Notes: generated by a model from the sequence alone, not told the origin. A stretch of 14,726 nucleotides of DNA from CAYNEL01 sp964396225 (GCA_964396225.1 CAYNEL010000023.1:1-14726); one strand, 5' to 3'; shown: positions 6,218 to 14,059, counted from the first letter of the stretch. A program made the numbers and translations.

Positions 6218-8317
6218 TTACACTTCCATCACGACCGGGAGCACCATGGGGCGGCGTTCGGTCTTGGAGAAAATGAACTGGCCGACCTGGTCACGGATCT
6301 GGTTCCTCACCAGGTCCCAATCGAGGGAGGCTTCCTTGGAGGTGTTCTTCCGGATGACGTCCTGGACCTTCTTCTTGATGTCGTTCACCAGCTCGAAGTT
6401 CTCCTTGACGTGGATGAAACCGCGCGAGGTGATCTGGATGGCGCCCACCGGCTTCTTCGACTTGGAGTCGATGATAGCGGTCACCACCACCATGCCGTCC
6501 TGGGCGAGCATCTGGCGGTCACGGAGCACCACGTGCCCGATGTCGCCGATGCCGAGACCGTCAATGAAGACGTAGCTCGAGTCCACTTTTTCCTTGCGCT
6601 GACGGGCCATGTTGTTCTCGATCTCGAGGACGCCGCCGTTATCAAGGACAAAGATGTCCTGCTCGGGGAAGCCGATGGACTTGGCCACCTTGCCGGCTTC
6701 CTTCAGGAAGTAGTGGTTGGCATACACCGGCATGAAGAAGTTCGGCTTGACCTGGTGGAGCATCTCCTTGATGCCTTCGGAGGTCGAGTGGCCGCCGATG
6801 TGCACCTCCATGATGTCCGAGTGGATGACGTTCTCGCACTTGCGGTAGAGGTTGTCCTTGAGCCGCTGGATGGTCCGCTCGTTGCCCGGGATGACGGACG
6901 AAGAGAAGATGATGGTGTCGTTCTTCTGAAGCTTCACGAAGCGGTGGTTGTCGGTGACGATGCGCGAGAGGGCGGCGTTGGCCTCGCCTTGGGCGCCCGT
7001 GCAGATGATGACCACGCGGTTGTTGGGATAACGGTCGATCTCGTTGATGGGGATGATGGTCTCCTTTTTCACTTTGAGATAGCCGAGTTCCTTGGCCACT
7101 TCGACGTTCATCTTCATGCTGTAGCCTTCGAGGGCTACCTTCTTACCGAGGGCTTCGGCGTATTCCATGATGTAGCCGATACGGCGCACCTGGGAGGCGA
7201 AAGTGCCGATGATGATGCGGCCCGGGGCGTCCTTCAGGAGGTTCTGGAAGTTCCGATGGACCTCCTGCTCGCTGGGCGGCAGGCCCTTCTTGAGCGCACC
7301 CAGGCTTTCTAGCATGAGCACGGTCGGGCGGGGCAGATCGCGCAGGTGGGTGTAGCTGATCGGGTGCGGATCGATGGGTTCGTTCGAGATGGTCCAGTCA
7401 CCCATATGGATGACCGAGCCGGACGGGCTGGTGAGCACGGTCCCGACGGCGTCCATGATGGAGTGTTCCACCTCGAAGAAGCTGGCCTCGAAAACGCCGA
7501 GTTTGATGCGGTCGGTGAAATCCTTGATGCGGATGGTCTTGAGCCGGCTGGCCGCACCTTTCTCCTGGTCCTCTACCTTGTGCTTGATGAGCGCCAAGGT
7601 GAAATCCTTGCCGATGACCGGCGGATAGTGGAGCTGTTTCAGGAGGATGGGGGCGGCCCCGATGTGGTCCAGGTGGCCGTGGGTGAAGATAATGCCGCGG
7701 ATGCGGTGCTCCTTACCCTTCAGGTAGTTCGCGTTGGGCACGATGTAGTCGATACCCGGCATGTCTTCCTCGGGAAACTGGAGGCCCATGTCGATGATGA
7801 CGATGTCCTCGCCGTACTCGAAGATGGTCATGTTGCGGCCGACTTCTTCCTGACCGCCCACCGGAATGATGCGGAGTTTGCCATCGGCGGGACCGAGGTC
7901 GGTGACGCCGCGCTCCATCTTGGGGAGCGGGGGCAGCTCGTTGCGTCCGCGGCCGCGACGGGCGGGACGCTTGACGCCGCCGGGACGGCGCTCGCCTTTG
8001 GGCTCGCCTTCCGGACGGGGGCGAACTTGGCTGCGCTGGCCGGGTTTCTGCTCGCGCCGATTCTGACCGGCCTGACGGCCGCCCGCAGGACGGCCGGAAG
8101 CCTGGGCGCCGTCCACGGAGCGGCCGGCACCTGCGGCCGGGCGTTGGGGCACCGCAGCGGGGCGGGCGAATTTCTTGTCGGGCTCGAAAGAGAGCCCGGC
8201 CAGGGGTTTCACGAAATCGGCCGTACCGGACGATTCGTGCCCCTTGGAGGCGTCGCGGCGCTGGCCGAAGAATTTCCGGCTCCAGCCGCCCGACGCGGGT
8301 TGGTTGGTTTTCTGCAT
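6218..8317 (-). CDS. rnj: Ribonuclease J with long basic N-terminal extension
   Basis: 699-residue metallo-beta-lactamase/beta-CASP RNase, which matures and degrades RNA by endonuclease and 5'-to-3' exonuclease action. The catalytic zinc motif THGHLDHIG lies at about 212-220. It is followed by a VEHSIMDAVG segment, HMGDWTI, the beta-CASP region (ESLGALKKG, IIGTFASQVRR), the motif HIGGHSTSEG, and a C-terminal domain (GIGDIGHVVLRDR...). The catalytic core begins near residue 148 with KLRIIPVGGQEEVGRNM. Before it lies an apparently disordered tail of about 145 residues rich in Arg, Gly, Pro, Gln and Lys, probably an RNA-binding or partner-binding arm. ATG at 8317 is preferred; the frame extends to a TTG at 8411-8413, but that adds 32 residues of ordinary-looking filler from a weak start. 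It lies 130 nt downstream of tRNA-Leu, with a terminator at its 3' end. Confidence 0.94.
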   Translation of the reverse strand: MQKTNQPASGGWSRKFFGQRRDASKGHESSGTADFVKPLAGLSFEPDKKFARPAAVPQRPAAGAGRSVDGAQASGRPAGGRQAGQNRREQKPGQRSQVRPRPEGEPKGERRPGGVKRPARRGRGRNELPPLPKMERGVTDLGPADGKLRIIPVGGQEEVGRNMTIFEYGEDIVIIDMGLQFPEEDMPGIDYIVPNANYLKGKEHRIRGIIFTHGHLDHIGAAPILLKQLHYPPVIGKDFTLALIKHKVEDQEKGAASRLKTIRIKDFTDRIKLGVFEASFFEVEHSIMDAVGTVLTSPSGSVIHMGDWTISNEPIDPHPISYTHLRDLPRPTVLMLESLGALKKGLPPSEQEVHRNFQNLLKDAPGRIIIGTFASQVRRIGYIMEYAEALGKKVALEGYSMKMNVEVAKELGYLKVKKETIIPINEIDRYPNNRVVIICTGAQGEANAALSRIVTDNHRFVKLQKNDTIIFSSSVIPGNERTIQRLKDNLYRKCENVIHSDIMEVHIGGHSTSEGIKEMLHQVKPNFFMPVYANHYFLKEAGKVAKSIGFPEQDIFVLDNGGVLEIENNMARQRKEKVDSSYVFIDGLGIGDIGHVVLRDRQMLAQDGMVVVTAIIDSKSKKPVGAIQITSRGFIHVKENFELVNDIKKKVQDVIRKNTSKEASLDWDLVRNQIRDQVGQFIFSKTERRPMVLPVVMEV

Positions 8318-8384
8318 ATTGGCAGAAGAAGGACGGCTGCCGGGCGAAAGCCGCGGAAAAACCGTCCGAGAAAAGGGATTAATT

Positions 8385-8413
8385 CGGATACTCTCTTTGT
8401 TCGATGCCGGCAA
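8385..8413 (-). promoter_or_regulatory. Weak candidate promoter for RNase J
   Basis: On the minus strand TTGCCG and TATCCG are 17 nt apart, about 70 nt before the ATG at 8317. Both boxes are poor matches. Read-through from the tRNA-Leu promoter is an alternative, since no terminator separates the two. Confidence 0.25.
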
Positions 8414-8447
8414 GCCGGCGAAAATTCGAAAAGATTGAAAATCCTAG

Positions 8448-8531
8448 TGCCGAGAAGAGGACTCGAACCTCCATGCCCTTGCGGGCGCTAGCACCTGAAG
8501 CTAGTGCGTCTACCAATTCCGCCATCTCGGC
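8448..8531 (-). tRNA. tRNA-Leu, anticodon CAG
   Basis: 84-nt minus-strand tRNA. The acceptor arms GCCGAGA and TCTCGGC pair fully. The D-arm is GGCGGAATTGGTAGACGC-like. The anticodon stem CTAGC/GCTAG encloses TTCAGGT, giving anticodon CAG, which reads CUG. A long variable arm (GCCC-GCAA-GGGC) is typical of a class II leucine tRNA. The T-loop is TTCGAGT. The 3' CCA is not encoded: the discriminator A is followed by CTA, so CCA must be added enzymatically. The tRNA sits between the isomerase gene and RNase J, all on the same strand. Confidence 0.97.
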
Positions 8532-8614
8532 TTGAGAAGCGTGGGGAGTGGGCAAGGACCGAAGCCTTCAAGTCAAGGCTGGGTCGTCAGGACTGCCCAA
8601 TCCGCGAATATACC

Positions 8615-8643
8615 AATCTAACACGTGAAAGAACCTTTGTCAA
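8615..8643 (-). promoter_or_regulatory. Sigma70-type promoter of tRNA-Leu
   Basis: On the minus strand a consensus TTGACA (8638-8643), a 17-nt spacer and TAGATT (8615-8620) lie just past the isomerase stop codon. Transcription would begin near 8608, giving about a 77-nt leader before the tRNA that must be processed off. Confidence 0.7.
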
Positions 8644-8652
8644 GAAGAGGCT

Positions 8653-9672
8653 TCAAACAAGCAGTTTCTTGAGCTTCTCCACCATCTCGACCGGGGTCGG
8701 ATCCTGGCCGTACTCGAGCGCCAGATAATACGATGTCCAATCCCCCAGATTGAGGGAGGAGAACATCTTGGCGAAAGGATCACCCGGCTCCATATCGATG
8801 ATTTCGGTTTCCACTCCGTGCTCTTCGAGGAGCCTGGCCGTGATCTCGAAACGCTTGCGGTTCTGGGGATGGTCGTCCTCGTCCCGCAGCATTACCACCC
8901 GGAACTTGGCCTGCGGCAGGGTGAAACCCACCATTTCGTTGTGGTCGAGCTCGGGGAAGAAGTTCCAGAAAGCCGGCGTCTTGGCGTTCTCGTTCAGCTT
9001 GATCTTCCAGATCATGGCCACCGGCTTGTAGCGGGTGCTTGAGTAGATGACCGGGGTCTTGCCTTTGAGGCGGGAGGCTAGAGCTTTCCCTTGCTCCTCG
9101 CGAGCGGCCATATTGGCCTTCAGCCCTTCGGCCTGGGCGACGAGATTGGCTGTGGTGTCCGGCGCCAGGCCCATGTTCACGAGGACCTGGTAGAGACTGG
9201 CAAAGAAATATCCCGTGCCCATGCGCGGCTGGAAATCGGGATTGGGGATGGGCAGCTTGATATGGGGCAAGCTGTTGGTCCGGCACATCTCCTCGATCCT
9301 ACCCCCCGCGGAAACGCCGATGGACGGCAGGCCTTTTGCCAACGCTTCCTCGAAAGAGGCCACGGTCTCCTCGGTATTCCCCGAATACGAGCAGAAGAAG
9401 TTGAGACAGTCGTCGAAAGCTTCCCGCGGCAGCTTGTAGTAGCGGTTCTGGTAGATGCCCGGCACAGAGAAGGCTTCGGTCTTGGCCACCTGGGAGAGAT
9501 AGAGGCGGAAGAGGTTGCCCGGCAGGGCGGACCCTCCCATGCCCGAAAGCATGATTTTACCGAACGAGCCGTCGAGGCGGACGTCTCGGGCCAGGGCGAA
9601 ACCTTCGCGGAACTGATCCGGGGTGTCGAGGATGACCTGGCGCAGATTGGAACGGTCTACGGGGTGTGACAT
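8653..9672 (-). CDS. Bifunctional phosphoglucose/phosphomannose isomerase (SIS-domain)
   Basis: 339-residue cytoplasmic enzyme expected to interconvert fructose-6-P with glucose-6-P and mannose-6-P. The fold is two SIS domains. The first is marked by KIMLSGMGGSALPGN (39-53) and the phosphate-binding CSYSGNTEETV (94-104), the signature of the archaeal/CPR dual-specificity PGI/PMI family. The motif PELDHNEMVGF (240-250) carries the Glu and His expected at the active site. Length agrees with the family (about 300-350). Two starts are possible: ATG at 9672, chosen here, or GTG at 9687, only 3 nt after the upstream stop; neither has a Shine-Dalgarno sequence. The short spacing suggests cotranscription with the solute-binding protein. 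Together with the phosphomannomutase at 3584 it could make mannose-1-P or glucose-1-P from glycolytic fructose-6-P. Confidence 0.93.
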   Translation of the reverse strand: MSHPVDRSNLRQVILDTPDQFREGFALARDVRLDGSFGKIMLSGMGGSALPGNLFRLYLSQVAKTEAFSVPGIYQNRYYKLPREAFDDCLNFFCSYSGNTEETVASFEEALAKGLPSIGVSAGGRIEEMCRTNSLPHIKLPIPNPDFQPRMGTGYFFASLYQVLVNMGLAPDTTANLVAQAEGLKANMAAREEQGKALASRLKGKTPVIYSSTRYKPVAMIWKIKLNENAKTPAFWNFFPELDHNEMVGFTLPQAKFRVVMLRDEDDHPQNRKRFEITARLLEEHGVETEIIDMEPGDPFAKMFSSLNLGDWTSYYLALEYGQDPTPVEMVEKLKKLLV

Positions 9673-9690
9673 AAGAAGCGAGGCCACTAA

Positions 9691-11409
9691 TCACTTTTTA
9701 ACACGCTTGGTCTTGATATACCAATGCGAGACGTCGGCGAAACGGTCGCTCGGCAGGTTGAGGCGGGTCTCGGAGATGCCTTTGACGGTGTTCTTGACCG
9801 CGTAGATGTACTGCGGGGCGTAGAGGAAAGCGGCCGGGGTTTCTTTCAGGAGGATGTCCTGAAATTCATAATACCGGTCCCGCCGGGCGTTGTCGTCGAG
9901 GGTCTCACGGGCGGTCGACAGGAGGTTGTCCGCCGCCTTGTCGTCGAACATCGAGAGGTTGCCGCCAGGGTCGTCTTTCTGTCCGGAATGCCAGAAGGAG
10001 TACGGGTCGGGATTGAAGCGAGTGGCCACGCCGTAGAGGAGAGCCTGGTATTCGCGCGGCCGGATATGGGCCGACTGGAGCTCGGCCATACCGAGGGCCT
10101 TGACGGTCACCTTGACGCCGATGGCCTGCCAGCCCGTCACGAGGAGTTCGGAGGTCCGCACCAGGTGGGGCCACTCGGGCGTCACCAGTTCGAAGGCGAG
10201 CGCCTGGCCATCCTTGCCGCGGAAACCGTCCGTCCCCCGTTTCCAACCGGCCTGGTCCAGGATACGCTCGGCTTCGCCGACATCGAAACGCGTCCCCTGC
10301 TCGTCGCGGTAACCGATCATCCCGGGGAGGAAAGGCGAGCCGGCCTGGATCCCGTAGCCGCCGAGCACCTGGTCGATGATGGAGCGGCGATCCACGGAGA
10401 GGGCGAGGGCGCGGCGGACTTCTGGATACGCAAGCGGCACGCTTTTGGTCTCATTGAAGAAGACCGCGAACAACCGGGGCTGGGAAAGACGGTAGACGGC
10501 GAGGCTTTGCTCCCCCGCAAGGCTGCCCAGGGCCTCGGGCGCGATGGCCCCCATCCCGATCACTTCCTTGCGGCGGTAGGCCTCGAGGAGCTCGTCTTCG
10601 CTCGCGTAGAAATGGAAAATGAGTTTGCCGATGAACGGCGTGCCGAGGGCATACCCCTCGAAGGGGCGGAGCTCGTAGGTGAGGATGTCGCCGACCGAAT
10701 TCTTGTTCAGTTCGGCGTACTGGTACGGGCCGCTGCCGATCGGCATGAGGTTGTATTCGGTGAGGGGGAATCTCTCAGCTGGGATGTTCTCCCAGATGTG
10801 TTTGGGCAGGATGCCGGTCGTCAGGTTGTCGAGGAAGCCGAAATACGGCTTACGGAGAGTGAAGACCACTTTTTCCGGACCGTCGGCGGCGATCTCCACC
10901 CCCTGCCAGTCCCCGCGAAGCGGGCTGCGGTAGGCGGGATTCTGGATGGCTTGGAAAGTATAAACCACGTCGTCGGCGGTCAGCGGCTCGCCGTCGTGCC
11001 AGGTGAGGCCGGGACGGAGCCTGACCTCATAGCGCTTGCCGTCCTCGAGAACAACATGGTCGGCAGCGAGCTGTTTCTCCAGGGCACCCGACGGGGCATA
11101 GGCGAAAAGGCTGCCATAGATGAGTCGGGAGAGGTCGGCGTCGGCGGCGTTGCTGGAAGCCAGCAGCGGATTGACGTAGAGCGGCTGGCCGACGAGACCC
11201 TCGACGTAGGTGCCGCCTGCCGCCGGGATCGGCCGGGTAGCGTTCAGGTAGAGCGCCAGCCCCCAGTAGAGGGCAGCTGCGCACACCCCGAGGATGATGG
11301 CACCGAGGACCAGGCGTTCCCGGAAATCAAGCGCTTGCAGGAGATCGAGCCAATGCCGGAGCGATCGCCTGGATTGGCCGGAGGAAGTAAAGATAGGGGT
11401 AGGGGTCAA
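9691..11409 (-). CDS. Family 5 (OppA/DppA-type) solute-binding protein, membrane-anchored
   Basis: 572-residue extracellular solute-binding protein of the peptide/nickel family (SBP_bac_5). A positively charged tail (1-31) is followed by one hydrophobic helix (about 32-55) with no lipobox or clear cleavage site, so it probably stays anchored by this helix. The family region begins at GGTYVEGLVGQPLYVNPLL (65-83). It continues through LTWHDGEPLTADDVVYTFQ, the most diagnostic segment, and later LALSVDRRSIIDQVLGGYG. No ABC permease or ATPase genes are nearby, so its transporter partner, if any, is encoded elsewhere. The start is TTG at 11407-11409: an in-frame TAA lies two codons upstream and there is no ATG before the membrane helix. 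A purine-rich AGAGAGG about 12 nt upstream is the only Shine-Dalgarno-like sequence in the window. The gene follows secG by 61 nt and is probably in its operon. Confidence 0.9.
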   Translation of the reverse strand: MTPTPIFTSSGQSRRSLRHWLDLLQALDFRERLVLGAIILGVCAAALYWGLALYLNATRPIPAAGGTYVEGLVGQPLYVNPLLASSNAADADLSRLIYGSLFAYAPSGALEKQLAADHVVLEDGKRYEVRLRPGLTWHDGEPLTADDVVYTFQAIQNPAYRSPLRGDWQGVEIAADGPEKVVFTLRKPYFGFLDNLTTGILPKHIWENIPAERFPLTEYNLMPIGSGPYQYAELNKNSVGDILTYELRPFEGYALGTPFIGKLIFHFYASEDELLEAYRRKEVIGMGAIAPEALGSLAGEQSLAVYRLSQPRLFAVFFNETKSVPLAYPEVRRALALSVDRRSIIDQVLGGYGIQAGSPFLPGMIGYRDEQGTRFDVGEAERILDQAGWKRGTDGFRGKDGQALAFELVTPEWPHLVRTSELLVTGWQAIGVKVTVKALGMAELQSAHIRPREYQALLYGVATRFNPDPYSFWHSGQKDDPGGNLSMFDDKAADNLLSTARETLDDNARRDRYYEFQDILLKETPAAFLYAPQYIYAVKNTVKGISETRLNLPSDRFADVSHWYIKTKRVKK

Positions 11410-11470
11410 AACTTAGACCGACCTCTCTTCCGAAAACGCGGGAGAGGCGATACGCTCGGAGGCGGAAAGG

Positions 11471-11698
11471 TCAACCCTGGAAAAACCAGAGGTTGAGGGC
11501 CCCCAGGACCAAGAAGACGGCGCCGAGGGCGACCGCCGAACGAAAAAGGAATTTTTCGATGCCGCGTTTGGCGTAATAACCCCCCATCTCGCCCCCGAAA
11601 GCCGAGCCGAGACCGCTCCCCCGGTTTTGGAGAAGGATGGCCACCGACAGAAGGACGGCGACCACGACCTGGGCGATGACGATGGAATGGCTAGCCAT
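11471..11698 (-). CDS. secG: Preprotein translocase subunit SecG
   Basis: 75-residue inner-membrane subunit of the SecYEG channel. It has two transmembrane helices (about 5-23 and 52-72) joined by a Gly-rich cytoplasmic loop with the family signature LLQNRGSGLGSAFGGEMGGYY (the ILLQ...GSGLGxxFGG pattern). ATG at 11698 gives the usual SecG length; ATG at 11713 would add five residues. The longest open frame, from 11761, is ruled out because it begins upstream of the predicted transcription start. A strong promoter lies at 11752-11780. The solute-binding protein gene follows after 61 nt. Confidence 0.93.
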   Translation of the reverse strand: MASHSIVIAQVVVAVLLSVAILLQNRGSGLGSAFGGEMGGYYAKRGIEKFLFRSAVALGAVFLVLGALNLWFFQG

Positions 11699-11751
11699 AG
11701 CGGAAAAAAGCATCAATCCTGTGGTCGGAAGACCGCGGAAAGCACCCTGAC

Positions 11752-11780
11752 ACTGTAGCAAAATCGGGGTTTTATGTCAA
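11752..11780 (-). promoter_or_regulatory. Strong sigma70-type promoter of secG
   Basis: On the minus strand a perfect TTGACA (11775-11780), a 17-nt spacer and an extended -10 TGC-TACAGT (hexamer 11752-11757) are present. The transcription start would be near 11745, leaving a leader of about 47 nt to the ATG at 11698. A small palindrome, GGCTTA-TT-TAAGCC (11786-11799), lies 5 bp upstream of the -35 box. Confidence 0.8.
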
Positions 11781-11785
11781 TTCTT

Positions 11786-11799
11786 GGCTTATTTAAGCC
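11786..11799. repeat. Short palindrome upstream of the secG -35 box
   Basis: GGCTTA and TAAGCC separated by TT form a 6-bp inverted repeat between the rodA stop and the secG promoter. It lacks a T run, so it is not a convincing terminator. It could be a regulator site or chance. Confidence 0.25.
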
Positions 11800-11823
11800 T
11801 CTTTATTCAAACCCACGGCTACC

Positions 11824-12948
11824 TTAGGCCGTCCGACGAGACGGCATAGAAAGGAAGGGGTTTTCTTCCCGGCTACGGGCCGCCACATTGAATACCAGTC
11901 CGAGAGAGGCCAGGGTGGCGGTCAGAGAGCTCCCTCCGTAGCTGACGAAAGGAAGCGGGATGCCGGTCACGGGGAGCAGACCCATGTTCATCCCGATATT
12001 GACCAGTACCTGGGCCAGAAACATGATACCTACCCCTCCCACGCACAGGTATCCCAGGTTGTCTCCGGACCGGGTGGCGATGAGGAAGAGGCGGAAGAAG
12101 AGGAGCGCGTACATAAGGAGCAAGAAGAGGATGCCCAGGAAGCCGAGTTCCTCGCCGATGACCGCGAAAATGAAATCGGTATGTCTCTCGGGCAGAAAAT
12201 TGAGCTGAGACTGCGAACCGTGACCGATCCCCTTGCCGAAGACCCCTCCGGAACCGACCGCCACGATGGCCTGGAGCACATTGTACCCGCTCCCCTGGGG
12301 GTCGGAGGCCGGATCGAAGAAAGTCAGGATGCGGTCGCGCTGGTAGGGCTGGAGGAAAGCCCAACCGAACATCACCAGGATGAGGCCGGAGGCAGTCAGC
12401 CAGCCGACATAACGGGAATTGAGGCCGCTCAAAAACAGCATCCCTACCCAGATCGCCAGGAGGACAAGCGCGCTGCCCAGGTCGGGTTGGCGCAAGACGA
12501 GGAAGACCATCACCCCGACCAGGGTGAGAGAGACCAGGAGGCCGGTGCCCTCGCCCAGGGTGTCGCGTTTACGTGAAAGGAAACTGGCCAGAAAGACGAT
12601 AAGGATGAATTTTGCCATTTCGACCGGCTGGACTTGAAACCAGCCCAGGTCGATCCAGCCGGCCGTCCCGCGGACGGTCGAACCGATGATGAGCACAGCT
12701 GCCAGGACCGCCAGCGTGATGAAATACAAGGACGAACTCCACCGGGCCACGTGGCGGTAGTCCGTGGTGAAGAAAAAAAGGAAGAGTCCCAGGCCAACCA
12801 AGGCATAGATACCCTGACGCATGAAGATCGTCCCTGACAGGGTAGGCGCGGATGAGGAAAGGCTGTAGAGGGCCAGCCAGCCGGTCCCGAAGAGCAGTAG
12901 GGTGGCGATGAGGAGGGGCCAGTCAAAACGTGGAAGGTAACGCAACAT
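11824..12948 (-). CDS. rodA: Peptidoglycan glycosyltransferase RodA (SEDS family)
   Basis: 374-residue integral membrane SEDS protein that polymerises lipid II into glycan strands during cell elongation, normally with a class B penicillin-binding protein. About ten hydrophobic helices are visible. Diagnostic segments are WFQVQPVEMAKF (103-114), RQPDLGSAL (153-161), the large loop with DPxGSGYNVLQAIVAVGSGG, FLPERHTDFIFAVIGEELG (251-269) containing the catalytic-type Asp258, and GIPLPFVSYGGSSL (329-342). RodA is favoured over FtsW by overall length and the QVQPVEMAKF/RQPDLGSA wording, but the families are close. No PBP2 gene is in the window. The ATG at 12948 is preceded by CCCCT and no Shine-Dalgarno sequence. 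It follows the surface-protein gene by 78 nt on the same strand, with no clear terminator or promoter between them, so cotranscription is likely. Confidence 0.92.
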   Translation of the reverse strand: MLRYLPRFDWPLLIATLLLFGTGWLALYSLSSSAPTLSGTIFMRQGIYALVGLGLFLFFFTTDYRHVARWSSSLYFITLAVLAAVLIIGSTVRGTAGWIDLGWFQVQPVEMAKFILIVFLASFLSRKRDTLGEGTGLLVSLTLVGVMVFLVLRQPDLGSALVLLAIWVGMLFLSGLNSRYVGWLTASGLILVMFGWAFLQPYQRDRILTFFDPASDPQGSGYNVLQAIVAVGSGGVFGKGIGHGSQSQLNFLPERHTDFIFAVIGEELGFLGILFLLLMYALLFFRLFLIATRSGDNLGYLCVGGVGIMFLAQVLVNIGMNMGLLPVTGIPLPFVSYGGSSLTATLASLGLVFNVAARSREENPFLSMPSRRTA

Positions 12949-13026
12949 AGGGGTATCGGGGACGGAAAAGGGAGAGGTCGCGCGGACACCCTCCCCTCTC
13001 CATGAGCTTAGCCCGACCGGGTGGTC

Positions 13027-13980
13027 CTAGAAACGGGCTCCGGGCAGGTATTGCCGGGTGAAATTCTCGGAATGGTAGACGTCGGCTTCGGCTTCAGCCT
13101 CCATCGAGGCGTACTCAGATGGGAAAGCGGTCGGCCACACGAGCCGGAAATCTCGCCGTTCGCCGCTCACGATGGTGCGCATCTCGGTCGAATTGAGGGC
13201 GATGGGTTTGTTCTCGGCGTCGCGGAGCACCACCTTGATGATAACGCTTTCGAAATCGTACGGGCTCTCGTTAATGAGGAGTCCCTTGGCCTCGCTGAAG
13301 AACGGCCCCGAGGAAACCTGGTTGTACTGCTGGTTGCGGATGGAAAGGGTGGGCTTTTCCTTGTAATCCTCGAGTTTCTGCCACTGTACGTCCCTGATCT
13401 CGAACGAGATCTTCTTAGGCAGGGCTTCGGAAGCGAGTTGCGTCTCGATGACGTACTTGGTCTCGCGCGGCAGGATAAAACCGTACCCCTGGCGTTCGGC
13501 CAGGACCTGGCCGTTCTCGTCCTTGATGGCAAACGTATAGGCGAAACTCCTGGCGCCGTATTCGAAATTCGGGTTATAGAGCTTGGCCAGAACATCGTAT
13601 CGGCCGGGCCCCCCGTAGACGATGGCGGACTCCTGGATCTCCATATTCTCCAGGTCGGGCAAGATAGCCGCACAGGCGCCGCAGACGCCTCCACAGTCCA
13701 CGCCTTCCTCGTTCTGGTTCTGTTTTCCGTCAAAACAGGTCGGGTCGGGTCTGGCAATGAGATAGATCACCCATCCCAGGAACGCGAAAAGAAGGAGGTA
13801 GATGGCGCCGGCAAAGAGCTTGCGCTTGCGGCGGCGCAGGCCGAGCCCGGGGTCGGGCGCCGGGACTTTCGGCGCAGCCGGGAACCGAGGGAACCGGCCC
13901 GGCGGCACAGCCAACGGGGGGACTGGGGGCGTTGCGGGCGAAACGGCGGGTGGAGGCGTCGACGGAGAGGGAAAGTCCAT
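13027..13980 (-). CDS. Membrane-anchored surface protein with Cys motif and two beta-type repeats; function unknown
   Basis: 317-residue protein I cannot assign to a named family. ATG at 13980 is chosen because it follows a TATAAT box; the longer frame to 14061 would overlap that promoter and the rRNA terminator. Residues 1-48 are very Pro/Ala-rich and lie in the cytoplasm. RRRKRK (49-54) precedes one transmembrane helix (55-76), giving an N-in, C-out topology. The motif CFDGKQNQNEEGVDCGGVCGAC (Cys 82, 96, 100, 103) directly follows; such CxDGxxNxxExGxDCGG motifs occur in extracellular proteins. Two later segments look like tandem copies of one beta-sandwich type: about 125-181 (YNPNFEYGARSFAYTFAIKD) and about 231-287 (NESPYDFESVIIKVVLRD). 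Each has the N-x-S/N...L/I-K-D form seen in FxLYD or DUF3426-like domains; this is inferred by eye. It is the first gene after the rRNA terminator and likely forms a unit with rodA. Confidence 0.75.
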   Translation of the reverse strand: MDFPSPSTPPPAVSPATPPVPPLAVPPGRFPRFPAAPKVPAPDPGLGLRRRKRKLFAGAIYLLLFAFLGWVIYLIARPDPTCFDGKQNQNEEGVDCGGVCGACAAILPDLENMEIQESAIVYGGPGRYDVLAKLYNPNFEYGARSFAYTFAIKDENGQVLAERQGYGFILPRETKYVIETQLASEALPKKISFEIRDVQWQKLEDYKEKPTLSIRNQQYNQVSSGPFFSEAKGLLINESPYDFESVIIKVVLRDAENKPIALNSTEMRTIVSGERRDFRLVWPTAFPSEYASMEAEAEADVYHSENFTRQYLPGARF

Positions 13981-14014
13981 AACCAAAGAGACATCACGAG
14001 AAGAGATATGGGCT

Positions 14015-14023
14015 ATTATAGCA
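14015..14023 (-). promoter_or_regulatory. Extended -10 promoter of the surface-protein gene
   Basis: On the minus strand TGC-TATAAT is an exact match to the extended -10 consensus. It predicts a start near 14008 and a leader of about 28 nt to the ATG at 13980. It lies about 40 nt past the rRNA terminator hairpin. Confidence 0.7.
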
Positions 14024-14059
14024 CGCTCGACGTTTCGTTTCCGGACCGCCCACAGGCAC

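Noticed and set aside
8406..8419. GCCGGC-AA-GCCGGC inverted repeat downstream of tRNA-Leu as a terminator
   Set aside because: The stem is short with a tiny loop and no T run follows on either strand.
7346..8491. Plus-strand open frame opposite RNase J that runs into the tRNA
   Set aside because: It overlaps the catalytic region of RNase J and the tRNA-Leu gene and has a shadow-like composition.
9724..11496. Long plus-strand open frame (590 codons) opposite the solute-binding protein
   Set aside because: The minus frame has clear family motifs; the plus frame is an acidic, repetitive shadow with no domain.
11714..11761. Longer N-terminus for SecG starting at 11761
   Set aside because: It would start upstream of the -10 box and add residues not found in SecG proteins.
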